NCBI RefSeq assembly: GCF_030209835.1
Contig: NZ_JARVRF010000013.1
Span: 60,475 to 124,474 of the forward strand
Source: Arthrobacter sp. efr-133-R2A-120
GTDB lineage: Bacteria > Actinomycetota > Actinomycetes > Actinomycetales > Micrococcaceae
DNA length: 64,000 bases
Reading direction: 5' to 3'
In this document: one piece after another, positions 1 through 7,767 of the stretch
Position numbering within the stretch: position 1 is the stretch's first letter
Layout: each line of letters starts with the position of its first letter
The notes under the pieces: generated by a model
Databases searched by the model: none
Seen by the model: only the letters and a program-made list of their open reading frames with translations
What the model was told of the DNA's origin: nothing
Made by a program: the position numbers and the translations under genes

Positions 1-853
1 ACGTCACCGGACCGTTAGAGATCAGGGCGACACCCACAGCCAGGGTACCTGCCGCAGTGGAACCAATGATCGGAATGAAGCCGCCGATAAACACAAAAAC
101 ACCCAGGGGCAGGGCAAGCGGGACACCGAGGATGGCCAGGACTGTCCCGATGATCACGCCGTTCACTGCTGCGATCAGAGCCGTGCCGCGGACATAGCCT
201 CCCAAAACGGTGGCGCTTCTTTCCGCCGTGAGATGCGCCTTCCCGCGGTGAGCCGCCGGAAGGAATCCGAAGAGGAAAGTCCTGATCTTTTCGCCGTCCT
301 TGAGGAAGAAGAACAAGATCACGACCATAAGAACCAAGCCGGCCAGGATTTCACCGACGGTACGGGCCCCGGTGAGCGCTTCCGCACCGAAGCTACTGCT
401 CGTGAAGAAACGCTGGATGGAATCGGCCACGGAGCGGATCTGCTCGTCGCTGACCCTGAAAGGTCCGTTGTTCAGGAATTGGTGCAATTGGTCGATGCCG
501 GCAGTGAATTTCACGGCAAGCTCCTTGGATTGCGCCCTGATAAGGAAGACGATTCCGGTGATAACTCCGCCGAAGACTGCGAGGATCCCCACGAACGATG
601 CTGCGACGGCGAGGGCCCGGGGCCACCGGCGGGCTGTCAGCCAACGCACTAGAGGCGAGATCGCAGAGGCAAGAATGAGCGCGATCGTGACCGGGATCAT
701 GACGAGCGGCACAGTGGTCATCGCCCACACAATCACCGAGACCAGGGTGATGACCAGGAGCATCTGCGCTGAACGGATCCCGGCCCGGCCAAGGCCGTCG
801 GACCAGATCGCCGACATCGTGGGTTTGTTCGGCGAATTGTTGCTTTCAGTCAT
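1..853 (-). CDS. AI-2E family transporter (permease), C-terminus off the window
   Basis: The protein starts MTESNNSPNK and runs off the left edge, so about 284 residues are visible. Hydrophobic segments lie near residues 30-75, the loop carrying FTAGIDQLHQFL follows, and further membrane segments show the family-typical ILFFFLKDGE and LGGYVRGTALIAAVNG stretches. The AI-2E/YdiK/PerM family comprises polytopic exporters or permeases; the substrate is rarely known and most members have nothing to do with autoinducer 2. The ATG at 853 is preceded by a GGAGG-like site, which fixes the start. A small ORF ends 28 nt upstream on the same strand and may be cotranscribed. Confidence 0.85.
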   Translation of the reverse strand, partial: MTESNNSPNKPTMSAIWSDGLGRAGIRSAQMLLVITLVSVIVWAMTTVPLVMIPVTIALILASAISPLVRWLTARRWPRALAVAASFVGILAVFGGVITGIVFLIRAQSKELAVKFTAGIDQLHQFLNNGPFRVSDEQIRSVADSIQRFFTSSSFGAEALTGARTVGEILAGLVLMVVILFFFLKDGEKIRTFLFGFLPAAHRGKAHLTAERSATVLGGYVRGTALIAAVNGVIIGTVLAILGVPLALPLGVFVFIGGFIPIIGSTAAGTLAVGVALISNGPVT

Positions 854-880
854 TGGATTCCTCCATTGGCCCAGTGGATT

Positions 881-1081
881 TCACGTCGGGGTCACGACGT
901 CCTCCAGCATTGCCCTGTCGAAGAATCGAATCTCTCCTGTTGCCTGGAAAAACACGGGAACTACCGACGTGTTCGCGTCCTTCGACGTTTCATAGATCTC
1001 CGGCGCGCTGCCGTGTTTTCGCGCAATGGTTCCAACCATCTCGGTGCCACGAACCCGGACGGTTCGATACTTGTAGCTCAT
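881..1081 (-). CDS. small hypothetical protein, 66 aa
   Basis: I do not recognise this protein. It is short, mixed alpha/beta in character and has no predicted membrane segment or cysteine motif. It begins MSYKYRTVRVRG, and an AGGGG site lies a few bases before the ATG. It sits 27 nt upstream of the AI-2E permease on the same strand, so the two could form an operon. The codon pattern and the ribosome binding site favour a real gene, but its size leaves doubt. Confidence 0.45.
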   Translation of the reverse strand: MSYKYRTVRVRGTEMVGTIARKHGSAPEIYETSKDANTSVVPVFFQATGEIRFFDRAMLEDVVTPT

Positions 1082-1167
1082 GTGGACCCCTATCGTCAGT
1101 CAAGGCAAACGCTACTCCTGTGAGGCACAGTCGGCAGCCGAGGCGCGACCAGCCGCGTTGAGCTGGA

Positions 1168-1782
1168 TTATCCTTCGTCGCAGAGCAAGTGGTACCAGCT
1201 GTCGGCCAGCACCTCAAGCGCGTGGTCGCGGTTTGGCTCGAGCTTGCGGCGAGTCCAGAGCGTCGCGACGTAGTCCAGCTGCGTGAAGGCGAGTGTTCCG
1301 CGGATGTGGTGCGTTTCCTCAGGGAAGCGGCCAGCCTGTTGCATGCCGCGGACGATGTCGGAGATGACTTCCTCGTGCCATCCCTCCACCAACGTCCGCA
1401 CTTCGCGATCGACCGCGGCGGCCTCGTCGAGCACATCGAGGTACGGACGGAAGACCGGCCAGAGCGCAGCGCGCGACTCTAGCCACGCAAGGATTCCCGG
1501 CAGTTTGCCCTCCCGTACCACGTCGACGAGCTCGACGGCGGTCGACGCCTTGTCGGGACCATCCGCGCGGTCGAGCACGGCGTTGACACGCGCCATGAAG
1601 TCCCTCATCAGGTCACTGCGCGAGGGGTAGTAGGCGTAAAAAGTCACCCTTGTGGTGCCGGCAGCGGCGGCGATCTCGTCGATCGTGGTGGCGGCGTAGC
1701 CCTTCTCGGTGAAGAGTTCGAGCGCCCGTTCGACGATCATGTCGCGGGTCAGCTGCTTCTGGGCTTCTCGCAACGACGACAT
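1168..1782 (-). CDS. TetR/AcrR family transcriptional regulator
   Basis: This 204-residue protein has the size and architecture of TetR repressors. Residues about 12-58 form the N-terminal helix-turn-helix, with the recognisable stretches IVERALELFTEKGYAATTI and AGTTRVTFYAYYPSR. The rest is the ligand-binding and dimerisation part, with no obvious similarity that would name the ligand. The gene faces away from the catabolic island and is separated from it by the repeat array at 1902-2160. It could control itself, the AI-2E gene or the island; nothing in the sequence decides this. Confidence 0.88.
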   Translation of the reverse strand: MSSLREAQKQLTRDMIVERALELFTEKGYAATTIDEIAAAAGTTRVTFYAYYPSRSDLMRDFMARVNAVLDRADGPDKASTAVELVDVVREGKLPGILAWLESRAALWPVFRPYLDVLDEAAAVDREVRTLVEGWHEEVISDIVRGMQQAGRFPEETHHIRGTLAFTQLDYVATLWTRRKLEPNRDHALEVLADSWYHLLCDEG

Positions 1783-1901
1783 GGGTCAATCCTAACCGTG
1801 GTGTTCGGCAATTGTGCGGAGGAGTCGCAAAGGATGCGCGTCGCCCAGTGGCCTGACATGCCGTAAAGATGGGCACGCGTCCTCGTATTTGGCCGTGTAT
1901 G

Positions 1902-1945
1902 TGAGCGAGCGTCCGGGTTTATGGCCGTGTATGTGAGCGGGCGTC
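1902..1945. repeat. two 12-bp cores (TGAGCGAGCGTC type), 32-bp period
   Basis: TGAGCGAGCGTC occurs at 1902-1913 and TGAGCGGGCGTC at 1934-1945, exactly 32 bp apart. Each is preceded by GGCCGTGTATG. They belong to the same family as the array at 2034-2160 and to the arrays at 13664-13971. A separator (1946-2033) that resembles 13759-13844 links them to the next array. The gap 1783-2165 contains no credible gene. Confidence 0.85.
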
Positions 1946-2033
1946 CGGGTGGATGTGCCGGCGCTGCTCGGTCAGTGCCCGACGGCAGCAGTCGCCTTGC
2001 GCCGTCGTCCTGCCATTGCGCCTGCCCTCCCCG

Positions 2034-2160
2034 GACGCCCGCTCACTTTTGGGGCTTTTCCGGCCGACGCTCGCTCACATGATCTGAGCGAGGGTCCTGG
2101 AATTTGGCCGTATATGTGAGCGAGGGTCCTGGAATTTGGCCGTATATGTGAGCGAGGGTC
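2034..2160. repeat. phased palindromic array: 5 cores, 32-bp period, central 31-bp palindrome
   Basis: Cores GACGCCCGCTCA (2034) and GACGCTCGCTCA (2066) point one way. TGAGCGAGGGTC copies at 2085, 2117 and 2149 point the other way. Spacing within each arm is exactly 32 bp, and the two arms meet in the near-palindrome 2066-2096. The last core lies five bases before the stop codon of the ferredoxin reductase gene on the minus strand. The palindrome could fold as a hairpin and act as a terminator, or the cores could be protein-binding sites on one face of the DNA; both are inference. Confidence 0.85.
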
Positions 2161-2165
2161 CGGGT

Positions 2166-3362
2166 TTATGGGCCGGCGTCGGCCAGCCGCCGCAATTTCG
2201 GGACCGGAATCCGGTAGTTGATCGCCGCCGCGGTCCCGGAGCCGTCCTTGTCCTCCCAGCGCAAGAGCATCGAGTCGCTGTCCTCCCCCGGCTCGCAGTA
2301 GTCCGGTGCGCCGACCACGGGCGTGAATCCGACCGACTTGAGCGACAGGCCGAAAGCCTCGGTCCAGAAGTACGGCTGGAAAGTGAACTCGGGCGCCGAG
2401 TCACCCTTGAGCAGCCCGACGGCGGCCGCCTTCGCCTGGTCGATGGCGCTCGTCCAGAGGGGCACCCGCCTCACCCCGCGACTGCTCGGGAAGAACGCGA
2501 CGTCGCCGGCGGCGACGATATCCGGCCGAAGCCGGCCGCGGGAGTCGACCCGCAGCGCCCCATCGACGAGGAGCCGGGTTTCAGCCAACCAGTCCGTGTT
2601 CGGTTCGTCGCCGACGGCGGTGACCACCAGATCCGCCTCAAGCTCGGTGCCGTCGGCCAAGACAACCTGCGTCCCGGCGTCGGACTCCACTAGGCGGGCT
2701 TTCCCCCCGACAACCACTCGTAGGCCCTGCCGGATGGCGGCGGAGGTGAACATGTCCGCCAGATGGCCGCCGAGCTGGCGCGAGAGGGGCTTGGCGTCGG
2801 AGACGAGCGTGACTTCGCAGCCAACGTGCAGGCAACCCGAGGCGACCTCCATTCCGAGCGGCCCGCCGCCGATCACAACCACCGAGGGACGCGATGCGAG
2901 GCGTTCCTTGAGCAGGATCGCATCCTCGATGGTGCGCAGTGTGAGCTCCCGGGAGGAGCCGTTCCCTTGCGCTCCCGCCGTGAGGTACTTCGCCCGGGAA
3001 CCGGAGGCGATGACGAGGCCGTCGTACGGCAGTTCATCGCCTCCGTCCAGATGAACCAGCCGGGCGTCGACGTCCAGTCCCGTGGCGCTGACGCCGAGCA
3101 TCTCGCTCGCTTCGTGGCCCGGCTCGGGAAGTTGGTGCGCCTGGAGGGCGCCGGCGCTGCTCCCGCCAACCCCGCTCCCGCTAACCCCGCTCCCCCTAAC
3201 ATCGTGCAGCAGCGCCTTCGACAGGGCGGGACGGCTGTACGGTTGGTGGCGCTCGGCGCCGACCACCGTCAACTCGCCGTCGAAGCCCGCCGAACGCAGC
3301 GTGTCGCAGGCGGTGAGCCCGGCGATCCCGTTGCCAACCACCACAATCCTACGCAAGGTCAT
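2166..3362 (-). CDS. FAD-dependent ferredoxin reductase (putidaredoxin reductase type)
   Basis: This 398-residue flavoprotein most likely passes electrons from NAD(P)H to the ferredoxin encoded just upstream, which feeds the P450. Residues 6-16 hold the FAD dinucleotide-binding motif VVGNGIAGLTA. The second nucleotide fold is near residues 160-170 (VVVIGGGPLGMEVA), and the FAD-proximal AAGDVAFFP lies towards the C-terminus. The start is the ATG at 3362, which overlaps the ferredoxin stop codon (ATGA); an upstream in-frame ATG would eat into the ferredoxin gene. A Gly/Ser-rich insert of about 25 residues near residues 54-80 interrupts the usual loop and is encoded by degenerate short repeats. 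Confidence 0.9.
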   Translation of the reverse strand: MTLRRIVVVGNGIAGLTACDTLRSAGFDGELTVVGAERHQPYSRPALSKALLHDVRGSGVSGSGVGGSSAGALQAHQLPEPGHEASEMLGVSATGLDVDARLVHLDGGDELPYDGLVIASGSRAKYLTAGAQGNGSSRELTLRTIEDAILLKERLASRPSVVVIGGGPLGMEVASGCLHVGCEVTLVSDAKPLSRQLGGHLADMFTSAAIRQGLRVVVGGKARLVESDAGTQVVLADGTELEADLVVTAVGDEPNTDWLAETRLLVDGALRVDSRGRLRPDIVAAGDVAFFPSSRGVRRVPLWTSAIDQAKAAAVGLLKGDSAPEFTFQPYFWTEAFGLSLKSVGFTPVVGAPDYCEPGEDSDSMLLRWEDKDGSGTAAAINYRIPVPKLRRLADAGP

Positions 3363-3553
3363 GCCGCAGCCAATCGGAGCGCCGCTACCGGGCAAACCCT
3401 GACCGCCGCCTGGGCGGCATCAAGCCCGGCCCCATCCACATCCGGCACATCGATGACCAATTCGCCGTCGTCATTCAGGTGCATCAGCGCGGGCGCGGCT
3501 TCTTCGCACAGGCCGTGGCCTTCGCAGCGGGGACGGTCCAGTTCGATCCTCAT
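3359..3553 (-). CDS. 3Fe-4S type ferredoxin, 64 aa
   Basis: This is a small acidic electron carrier for the neighbouring P450. The cysteine pattern is C10, C16 and C55 (CEGHGLC and VCPVAAL). The position that would carry the fourth cysteine of a 4Fe-4S centre is a glycine or histidine, as in actinobacterial P450-linked 3Fe-4S ferredoxins. The length is typical for the group. Its ATG overlaps the P450 stop and its stop overlaps the reductase start, so the three genes are translationally coupled in electron-transfer order. Confidence 0.93.
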   Translation of the reverse strand: MRIELDRPRCEGHGLCEEAAPALMHLNDDGELVIDVPDVDGAGLDAAQAAVRVCPVAALRLAAA

Positions 3554-4722
3554 GCCGCCACCACCTTTTCAACCTGGAGCACCTCGAAGCTCCGCGTAAT
3601 ATTGCTCGGCTCGCGGACCTCATCGGAGAGGGTCAGGGTCTTCACCCTGCGGGCAAGTGCTTCGATGATCGCATGCGCCTCGAGTTTCGCGAGCCCCTGG
3701 CCGGCGCAGCCGTGCGGTCCGTAACCGAAGGAAAGGTGGTCCACAGGATTGCGTTTCACATCGAAGGTGTCGGGATTCGCGTAGTGGCGCGGGTCCCGGT
3801 TGCCGGCACCGAAGAGGATGCCGACCTGGGCACCTGAGGGAATCGTAACTCCTTCGATTTCCACATCGCGGGTTGCTTTGCGTCCCCAGATGTGGACCGG
3901 TGCCCAGTAGCGCAGCACTTCGGCGAACGCGGCGGGAACCAGTTCGGGGTTCTCCCGGACCAGCTCGAACTGGTCGGGGTGGCGGCCGAACAGCGCGACG
4001 ATGTTGCCGATGGAGGCAATGGTCGTGTCGACGCCTGCTCCGAGGTACTGGTGGATGATGTGGCCCGCGGAACCGTCAGGTATGTCGCCCCGGGTCTCGG
4101 CGTCGAAGATGCCACGGCCGATGGAGCCGGGAGTGAGGTCGTCCGCGGTGACGGAGGAGCACCAGCCGTACAGCTCGCCGGCGATCGGGAAGCTCTCTTG
4201 GGTGCGCTGGTTCAGCGGGCCGATCACTTGCATCGCGGCCTGGCCCCAGCGCAGCATGTTGTCCTTGACATGACCGCTGAAGCCGATGAGGTCGGCGACG
4301 ATTTCGATCGGGAAGGCCCGGGCCAGGGCATCGATGGCCTCGAAGCTGCCACTGGTGGCCAGTTCCGCGACAAGCTTGTCGGCCTTTTCGTCGATGACGA
4401 CTTTGAGGCCGCGAAGGGCCCGGGGGGTGAGGTTCTGTGACAGCGTGGCGCGGAGCTGCGTGTGGATCGGCGGGTCGGAGGCAAGGGAGGTGCCCTGCAG
4501 TGCCTCGTTGACCATCGGGTTGAATCCGATGCTGGTGGACGAGAATGCCTCCGGATCGCCGAGCGCATTGCGGATGCCGTCGTATCGCGTCAGGACGTAC
4601 AGCTCGTTCTTCGGAAGGTGGACCACGGAAGCCTGCTCGCGGAGCGCGGCATATGTGGGGTAGGGGTCGACGAGGATGTCGTCATCCCAGATGTCGATGT
4701 CTGACTCGATGGGTGCAGTCAC
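3550..4722 (-). CDS. cytochrome P450
   Basis: This soluble 390-residue bacterial P450 probably hydroxylates the unknown substrate of this island. Key motifs are visible: I-helix AGVDTT near residue 220, the ExxR motif in EVLRYWAP, and the heme loop FGYGPHGCAG with the cysteine ligand near residue 339. The chosen start is GTG at 4722 (VTAPIESDIDIW), preceded by AAGGAG; the reading frame stays open much further upstream, but that part lies opposite or inside the MFS gene. Its gene follows the MFS gene by 38 nt and is coupled to the ferredoxin. The CYP family cannot be named without a search. Confidence 0.93.
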   Translation of the reverse strand: MTAPIESDIDIWDDDILVDPYPTYAALREQASVVHLPKNELYVLTRYDGIRNALGDPEAFSSTSIGFNPMVNEALQGTSLASDPPIHTQLRATLSQNLTPRALRGLKVVIDEKADKLVAELATSGSFEAIDALARAFPIEIVADLIGFSGHVKDNMLRWGQAAMQVIGPLNQRTQESFPIAGELYGWCSSVTADDLTPGSIGRGIFDAETRGDIPDGSAGHIIHQYLGAGVDTTIASIGNIVALFGRHPDQFELVRENPELVPAAFAEVLRYWAPVHIWGRKATRDVEIEGVTIPSGAQVGILFGAGNRDPRHYANPDTFDVKRNPVDHLSFGYGPHGCAGQGLAKLEAHAIIEALARRVKTLTLSDEVREPSNITRSFEVLQVEKVVAA

Positions 4723-4760
4723 AGTGTTCTCCTTGCGGATAGTAGGGGTGGAGGCGTCCG

Positions 4761-6488
4761 TCAGTCGATGACGGCGGCCTCGGTGCTTGCTTCGGTGGTC
4801 TCCGCAACCGTGTCTGCGGTAGGTGCCGAGGACCGTGCGGAGATGAACAAGGTGAGAACGGCGGAGAGGGTCGCCGCGATGCCCGCGGAGAGGTAGACGG
4901 TCTGGAAGCCCTGGCCGAGGGAGGTCCCGGCGACCCCCTGGATGTGCGGCTTGGCGACGGTGAGGGCCTTGACCATGCCGTCGACGGCCTGGGCGGGTGC
5001 GCCGCCTGCCGCTGCCTGGCCGGAGAATTGGGCGACGACGCCGTCCCAGCCTGAGAGGAAGCCCAGCGGCGGCACATGGGCCAGTCCGGCCACGGCATCT
5101 GCGGGCAAGCCGGCCGCGCCGAGGATCCCGGCGAGGGGACCCGCGAAGACTGTGGCTCCAATGGCGAAGGCGATGGCCGAGCCGATGACGGGGCCGAGGG
5201 CGAAGCCGAGGTCGCGCAGCAGGTTCGTCGTGGCTGACGCCATGCCGATTTGCTGGGCCGGGACGGTGTTGATGGCCACGGCGGTAACGGAGCCGACCGT
5301 GAGGGCGAATCCGATACCCAGTACGAGCAGCGGTGGAATGAACGCCGTCCACGGGGTGCCGCCGAAGGTCTCCGGAGTGCCGAGGGTGAAGGTCGAGAGC
5401 CAGAAACCGGAAACGGCCATGAAAGCGAAGCCCGCTGTGAGGACCCAGCGCGGAGCGACGTGGTGGATGAGCCACCCGACAACCGGGATGAAGGCGAATG
5501 CCGGGCCCTGGATGAAGACGAATAGAACTCCGACCTTCCAGGTCTCGGCCAGGGCCAGCCCGCTGACGGCGACGCTCGTGCTGAAGCAGATCGCGAGGAA
5601 AGCGAACATCCCTGTGACCGCCACAATCCCGGTGATCGAGTAGGAGCTGTTCTTGAACAGCGAGAGGTGGATCAGTGGCTCCGCGGTGCGTGACTCGATG
5701 ACGACGAAAGCAAACAGCAGGACTCCGCCGGCGATGTAGCTTGCGATAACCTGCGCGCTGCCGAAGCCGGCGTCGACCGCCGTCACCGTGGCGTAAAGGA
5801 CGGCAATGAGGCCGACGGCGAGAGTGAGCTGGCCGGGCATGTCCACTTTGCGCCCCTCGGCGGCTGCGGAATCTTTCGCCCGGACCGCGATGAGAAGAAC
5901 GACGACGGCAACAGCGGCCGCAATCAAATAGGCCGCACGCCAGCCACTGAAGGCGTTCGGGGCGCCTGGGCCACCGCCGGGCACCGTGAAGAACTGCGCA
6001 GTGAACCCGGCAAGCATCGGGGAAATCACCGCGCCCAGTGACAGGAACCCTGCCCAGGTGGCGATGACCTTCGCCCGGGCGCGGTGGTCGGGGGTGATCG
6101 CCGCGATCATGGAAAGCGAAATGGGAAAGAGTATGCCCGCCCCTATGCCGCCGATGGCCTGCGCGACGATCATCACGCCGGTGGAGGGCGCCATCGCGGC
6201 CATGACCGAGCCGATGATGTTGACGGCAGCGCCGACATAGAGCAGCTTCCTGCGCCCGAACATATCGCCCAGGAGTCCCCAGCTGAGCTCGAACACCACA
6301 ATGCCCATCAGGAACATGCCCGCGATCCAGGTCAGGCCGGCGCCCGAGGTATGGAATTCCACGGCAAAGGTGCCGCTGAGGGCCCCTGGCAACGCGTTGG
6401 TGATCTGCGCGAGGGTGACAGCGCTGTAGGCGGCCACGAAAGTGGCCCGTACAGAGCCGCGGCTCGCTACCGAAATGGTCTGACTCAT
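4761..6488 (-). CDS. MFS transporter, DHA2-like with about 14 membrane segments
   Basis: This 575-residue integral membrane protein has the MFS loop motif GLLGDMFGRRKLLY near residues 72-85 and the segment IGGIGAGILFPISL typical of the drug:H+ antiporter-2 group. Its length fits 14 transmembrane helices. It heads the operon that continues into P450, ferredoxin and reductase, so import of the island's substrate or export of a toxic intermediate is plausible. AAGGGAG lies 8 nt before the ATG. The promoter lies in the divergent region with the large inverted repeat at 6558-6609. Confidence 0.9.
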   Translation of the reverse strand: MSQTISVASRGSVRATFVAAYSAVTLAQITNALPGALSGTFAVEFHTSGAGLTWIAGMFLMGIVVFELSWGLLGDMFGRRKLLYVGAAVNIIGSVMAAMAPSTGVMIVAQAIGGIGAGILFPISLSMIAAITPDHRARAKVIATWAGFLSLGAVISPMLAGFTAQFFTVPGGGPGAPNAFSGWRAAYLIAAAVAVVVLLIAVRAKDSAAAEGRKVDMPGQLTLAVGLIAVLYATVTAVDAGFGSAQVIASYIAGGVLLFAFVVIESRTAEPLIHLSLFKNSSYSITGIVAVTGMFAFLAICFSTSVAVSGLALAETWKVGVLFVFIQGPAFAFIPVVGWLIHHVAPRWVLTAGFAFMAVSGFWLSTFTLGTPETFGGTPWTAFIPPLLVLGIGFALTVGSVTAVAINTVPAQQIGMASATTNLLRDLGFALGPVIGSAIAFAIGATVFAGPLAGILGAAGLPADAVAGLAHVPPLGFLSGWDGVVAQFSGQAAAGGAPAQAVDGMVKALTVAKPHIQGVAGTSLGQGFQTVYLSAGIAATLSAVLTLFISARSSAPTADTVAETTEASTEAAVID

Positions 6489-6529
6489 CGATGAAACTCC
6501 CTTGTTTCTGTTCGATCTGGTTCATGGGG

Positions 6530-6544
6530 ACTGTATGAGACAGT
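6530..6544. promoter_or_regulatory. perfect inverted repeat ACTGT-N5-ACAGT
   Basis: ACTGT at 6530-6534 and ACAGT at 6540-6544 form a perfect 5-5-5 dyad, 42 bp upstream of the MFS start codon. It shares the CTGT/ACAG element with the larger inverted repeat nearby, so it may be an auxiliary operator for the same regulator. Confidence 0.5.
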
Positions 6545-6557
6545 GTGGAGTTAATTC

Positions 6558-6609
6558 TTACAGTCTGTCAAGGAAGATTCATAAGTATAAATTTCTTGAC
6601 AGCATGTAA
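6558..6609. promoter_or_regulatory. long inverted repeat flanking an AT-rich divergent promoter core
   Basis: TTACAGTCTGTCAAG (6558-6572) and CTTGACAGCATGTAA (6595-6609) are inverted copies matching at 13 of 15 positions. The 22-bp spacer is very AT-rich and holds -10-like hexamers on both strands: TATAAA at 6586-6591 on the plus strand and TATACT on the minus strand at 6589-6584. The arrangement fits an operator controlling both the MFS-P450 operon and the hydrolase operon. The regulator is not adjacent; TetR at 1168-1782 is one candidate. Confidence 0.6.
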
Positions 6610-6710
6610 AGGAAAGTGTGATGCTGGCTGCATCGCAACGGAGCGACGGCACGGTCACACTCCGCGGCGTCCCTGCATTCAACATCCGATCTTCAAGGGA
6701 GAAGACCCCC

Positions 6711-7721
6711 GTGAGTCACACCACCCCCACCGGCACCGCCGACGTGCTGGATGCCCCCGCCGGGCAAACCGTCAACACGGTCCTGGGCCCCGTACCTGCT
6801 TCTGAACTGGGCGTTGTTGCGGTCCATGAAGCCTTGTTGTCGGTGCTCCCGGGCGCCCAGTACGCTCCCGACATCTCGATGGACCGGGCGGAGATCTTCG
6901 AGGCCCTGGCTGCGAAACTCACGGAGTTCCGCGGGCACGGCGGGCAAACGATCGTCGACAGCACCGGCATGTTCCACGGCCGTGACCTCAAACTCTACGA
7001 GGCACTCTCCCGCTCCACCGGCGTCCACATCGTGGCGTCCACGGGCCTGGGCCCGGAGGAAGAACTCGGCGGGTACTTCCTGACCCCCCAGACCAACCCG
7101 CCCACTCCCTGGCCGGCCGAAAAGTTCTCTGACCTCTTCGGCCGGGAGGTCACTGAGGGAATGGTGGTCCCCCGGCTCGAGCGCCGCGCCGCCGCAGGCA
7201 TCGTGGCTGCCATCGCCGACCGTGCCGGGATGACCCCCACCGAGGAAAGCCTGTTCCGCGGCTCCGCCCGCGCCGCTAGGGACACAGGTATTCCGGTCTC
7301 CATCCGCTTCGGCGCCGACGCCTTGCACGACTTGGACATCGTCCTGGATGAACAGATCGGGGCCGAGCGGGTGCTTGTCGGTGACCTGGACCGCAAGGAC
7401 GCCGCCGGAACGGCCATTGAGGTGGCCCGCCGCGGAGCATTCGTCGGCATCGACCACGTGGGCTTGAACGACCATCCGGGCTACCTCAGCGACCAGGAAC
7501 GCACTGCACTGGTACTCGAACTCGTCAGCGCCGGCCACGCCGACAAGATCATCCTCTCGGGCAACTCAATCGGAGTGGCCAAGGGCCTCCCGGAGTACGA
7601 GCTGCCGTACAGCCACGTGGTGGCCACGTTCGTGCCCCACCTCAAGACCCAGGGCCTGAGCGACGAAGACGCCCAACGCATCCTCGTGGACAATCCGCGC
7701 AATCTCCTGAGCGTGCGCTAA
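6711..7721 (+). CDS. phosphotriesterase-family protein lacking the metal site (pseudoenzyme)
   Basis: This 336-residue member of the amidohydrolase/PTE superfamily aligns along its whole length with the next gene. GTG at 6711 is chosen because AAGGGAG precedes it by 9 nt. Family members hold two metal ions through HxH, a carboxylated lysine, two further histidines and an aspartate. Only the first histidine (H39) remains here. The other ligands read A41, A166, R199, D225 and N285, whereas the neighbour keeps all six. Hydrolysis by the normal mechanism is therefore unlikely. It may be a structural partner of the active paralog, a binding protein, or an enzyme with altered chemistry. Confidence 0.85.
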   Translation: MSHTTPTGTADVLDAPAGQTVNTVLGPVPASELGVVAVHEALLSVLPGAQYAPDISMDRAEIFEALAAKLTEFRGHGGQTIVDSTGMFHGRDLKLYEALSRSTGVHIVASTGLGPEEELGGYFLTPQTNPPTPWPAEKFSDLFGREVTEGMVVPRLERRAAAGIVAAIADRAGMTPTEESLFRGSARAARDTGIPVSIRFGADALHDLDIVLDEQIGAERVLVGDLDRKDAAGTAIEVARRGAFVGIDHVGLNDHPGYLSDQERTALVLELVSAGHADKIILSGNSIGVAKGLPEYELPYSHVVATFVPHLKTQGLSDEDAQRILVDNPRNLLSVR

Positions 7722-7767
7722 GCACCCGCCCACCCGCAACAAGCTTGAGAACCCCTGAGGTGAACGA

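Noticed and set aside
2034..2160. CRISPR-like interpretation of the 32-bp phased arrays
   Set aside because: The repeated core is only 12 bp, the intervening sequences resemble each other, the orientation flips at a palindrome, and no cas gene is present.
4723..6525. N-terminal extension of the P450 frame to a 991-residue protein
   Set aside because: The extension lies over the MFS gene in another frame of the same strand, is rich in Arg and Gly, and has no family resemblance. GTG at 4722 with AAGGAG gives a normal P450.
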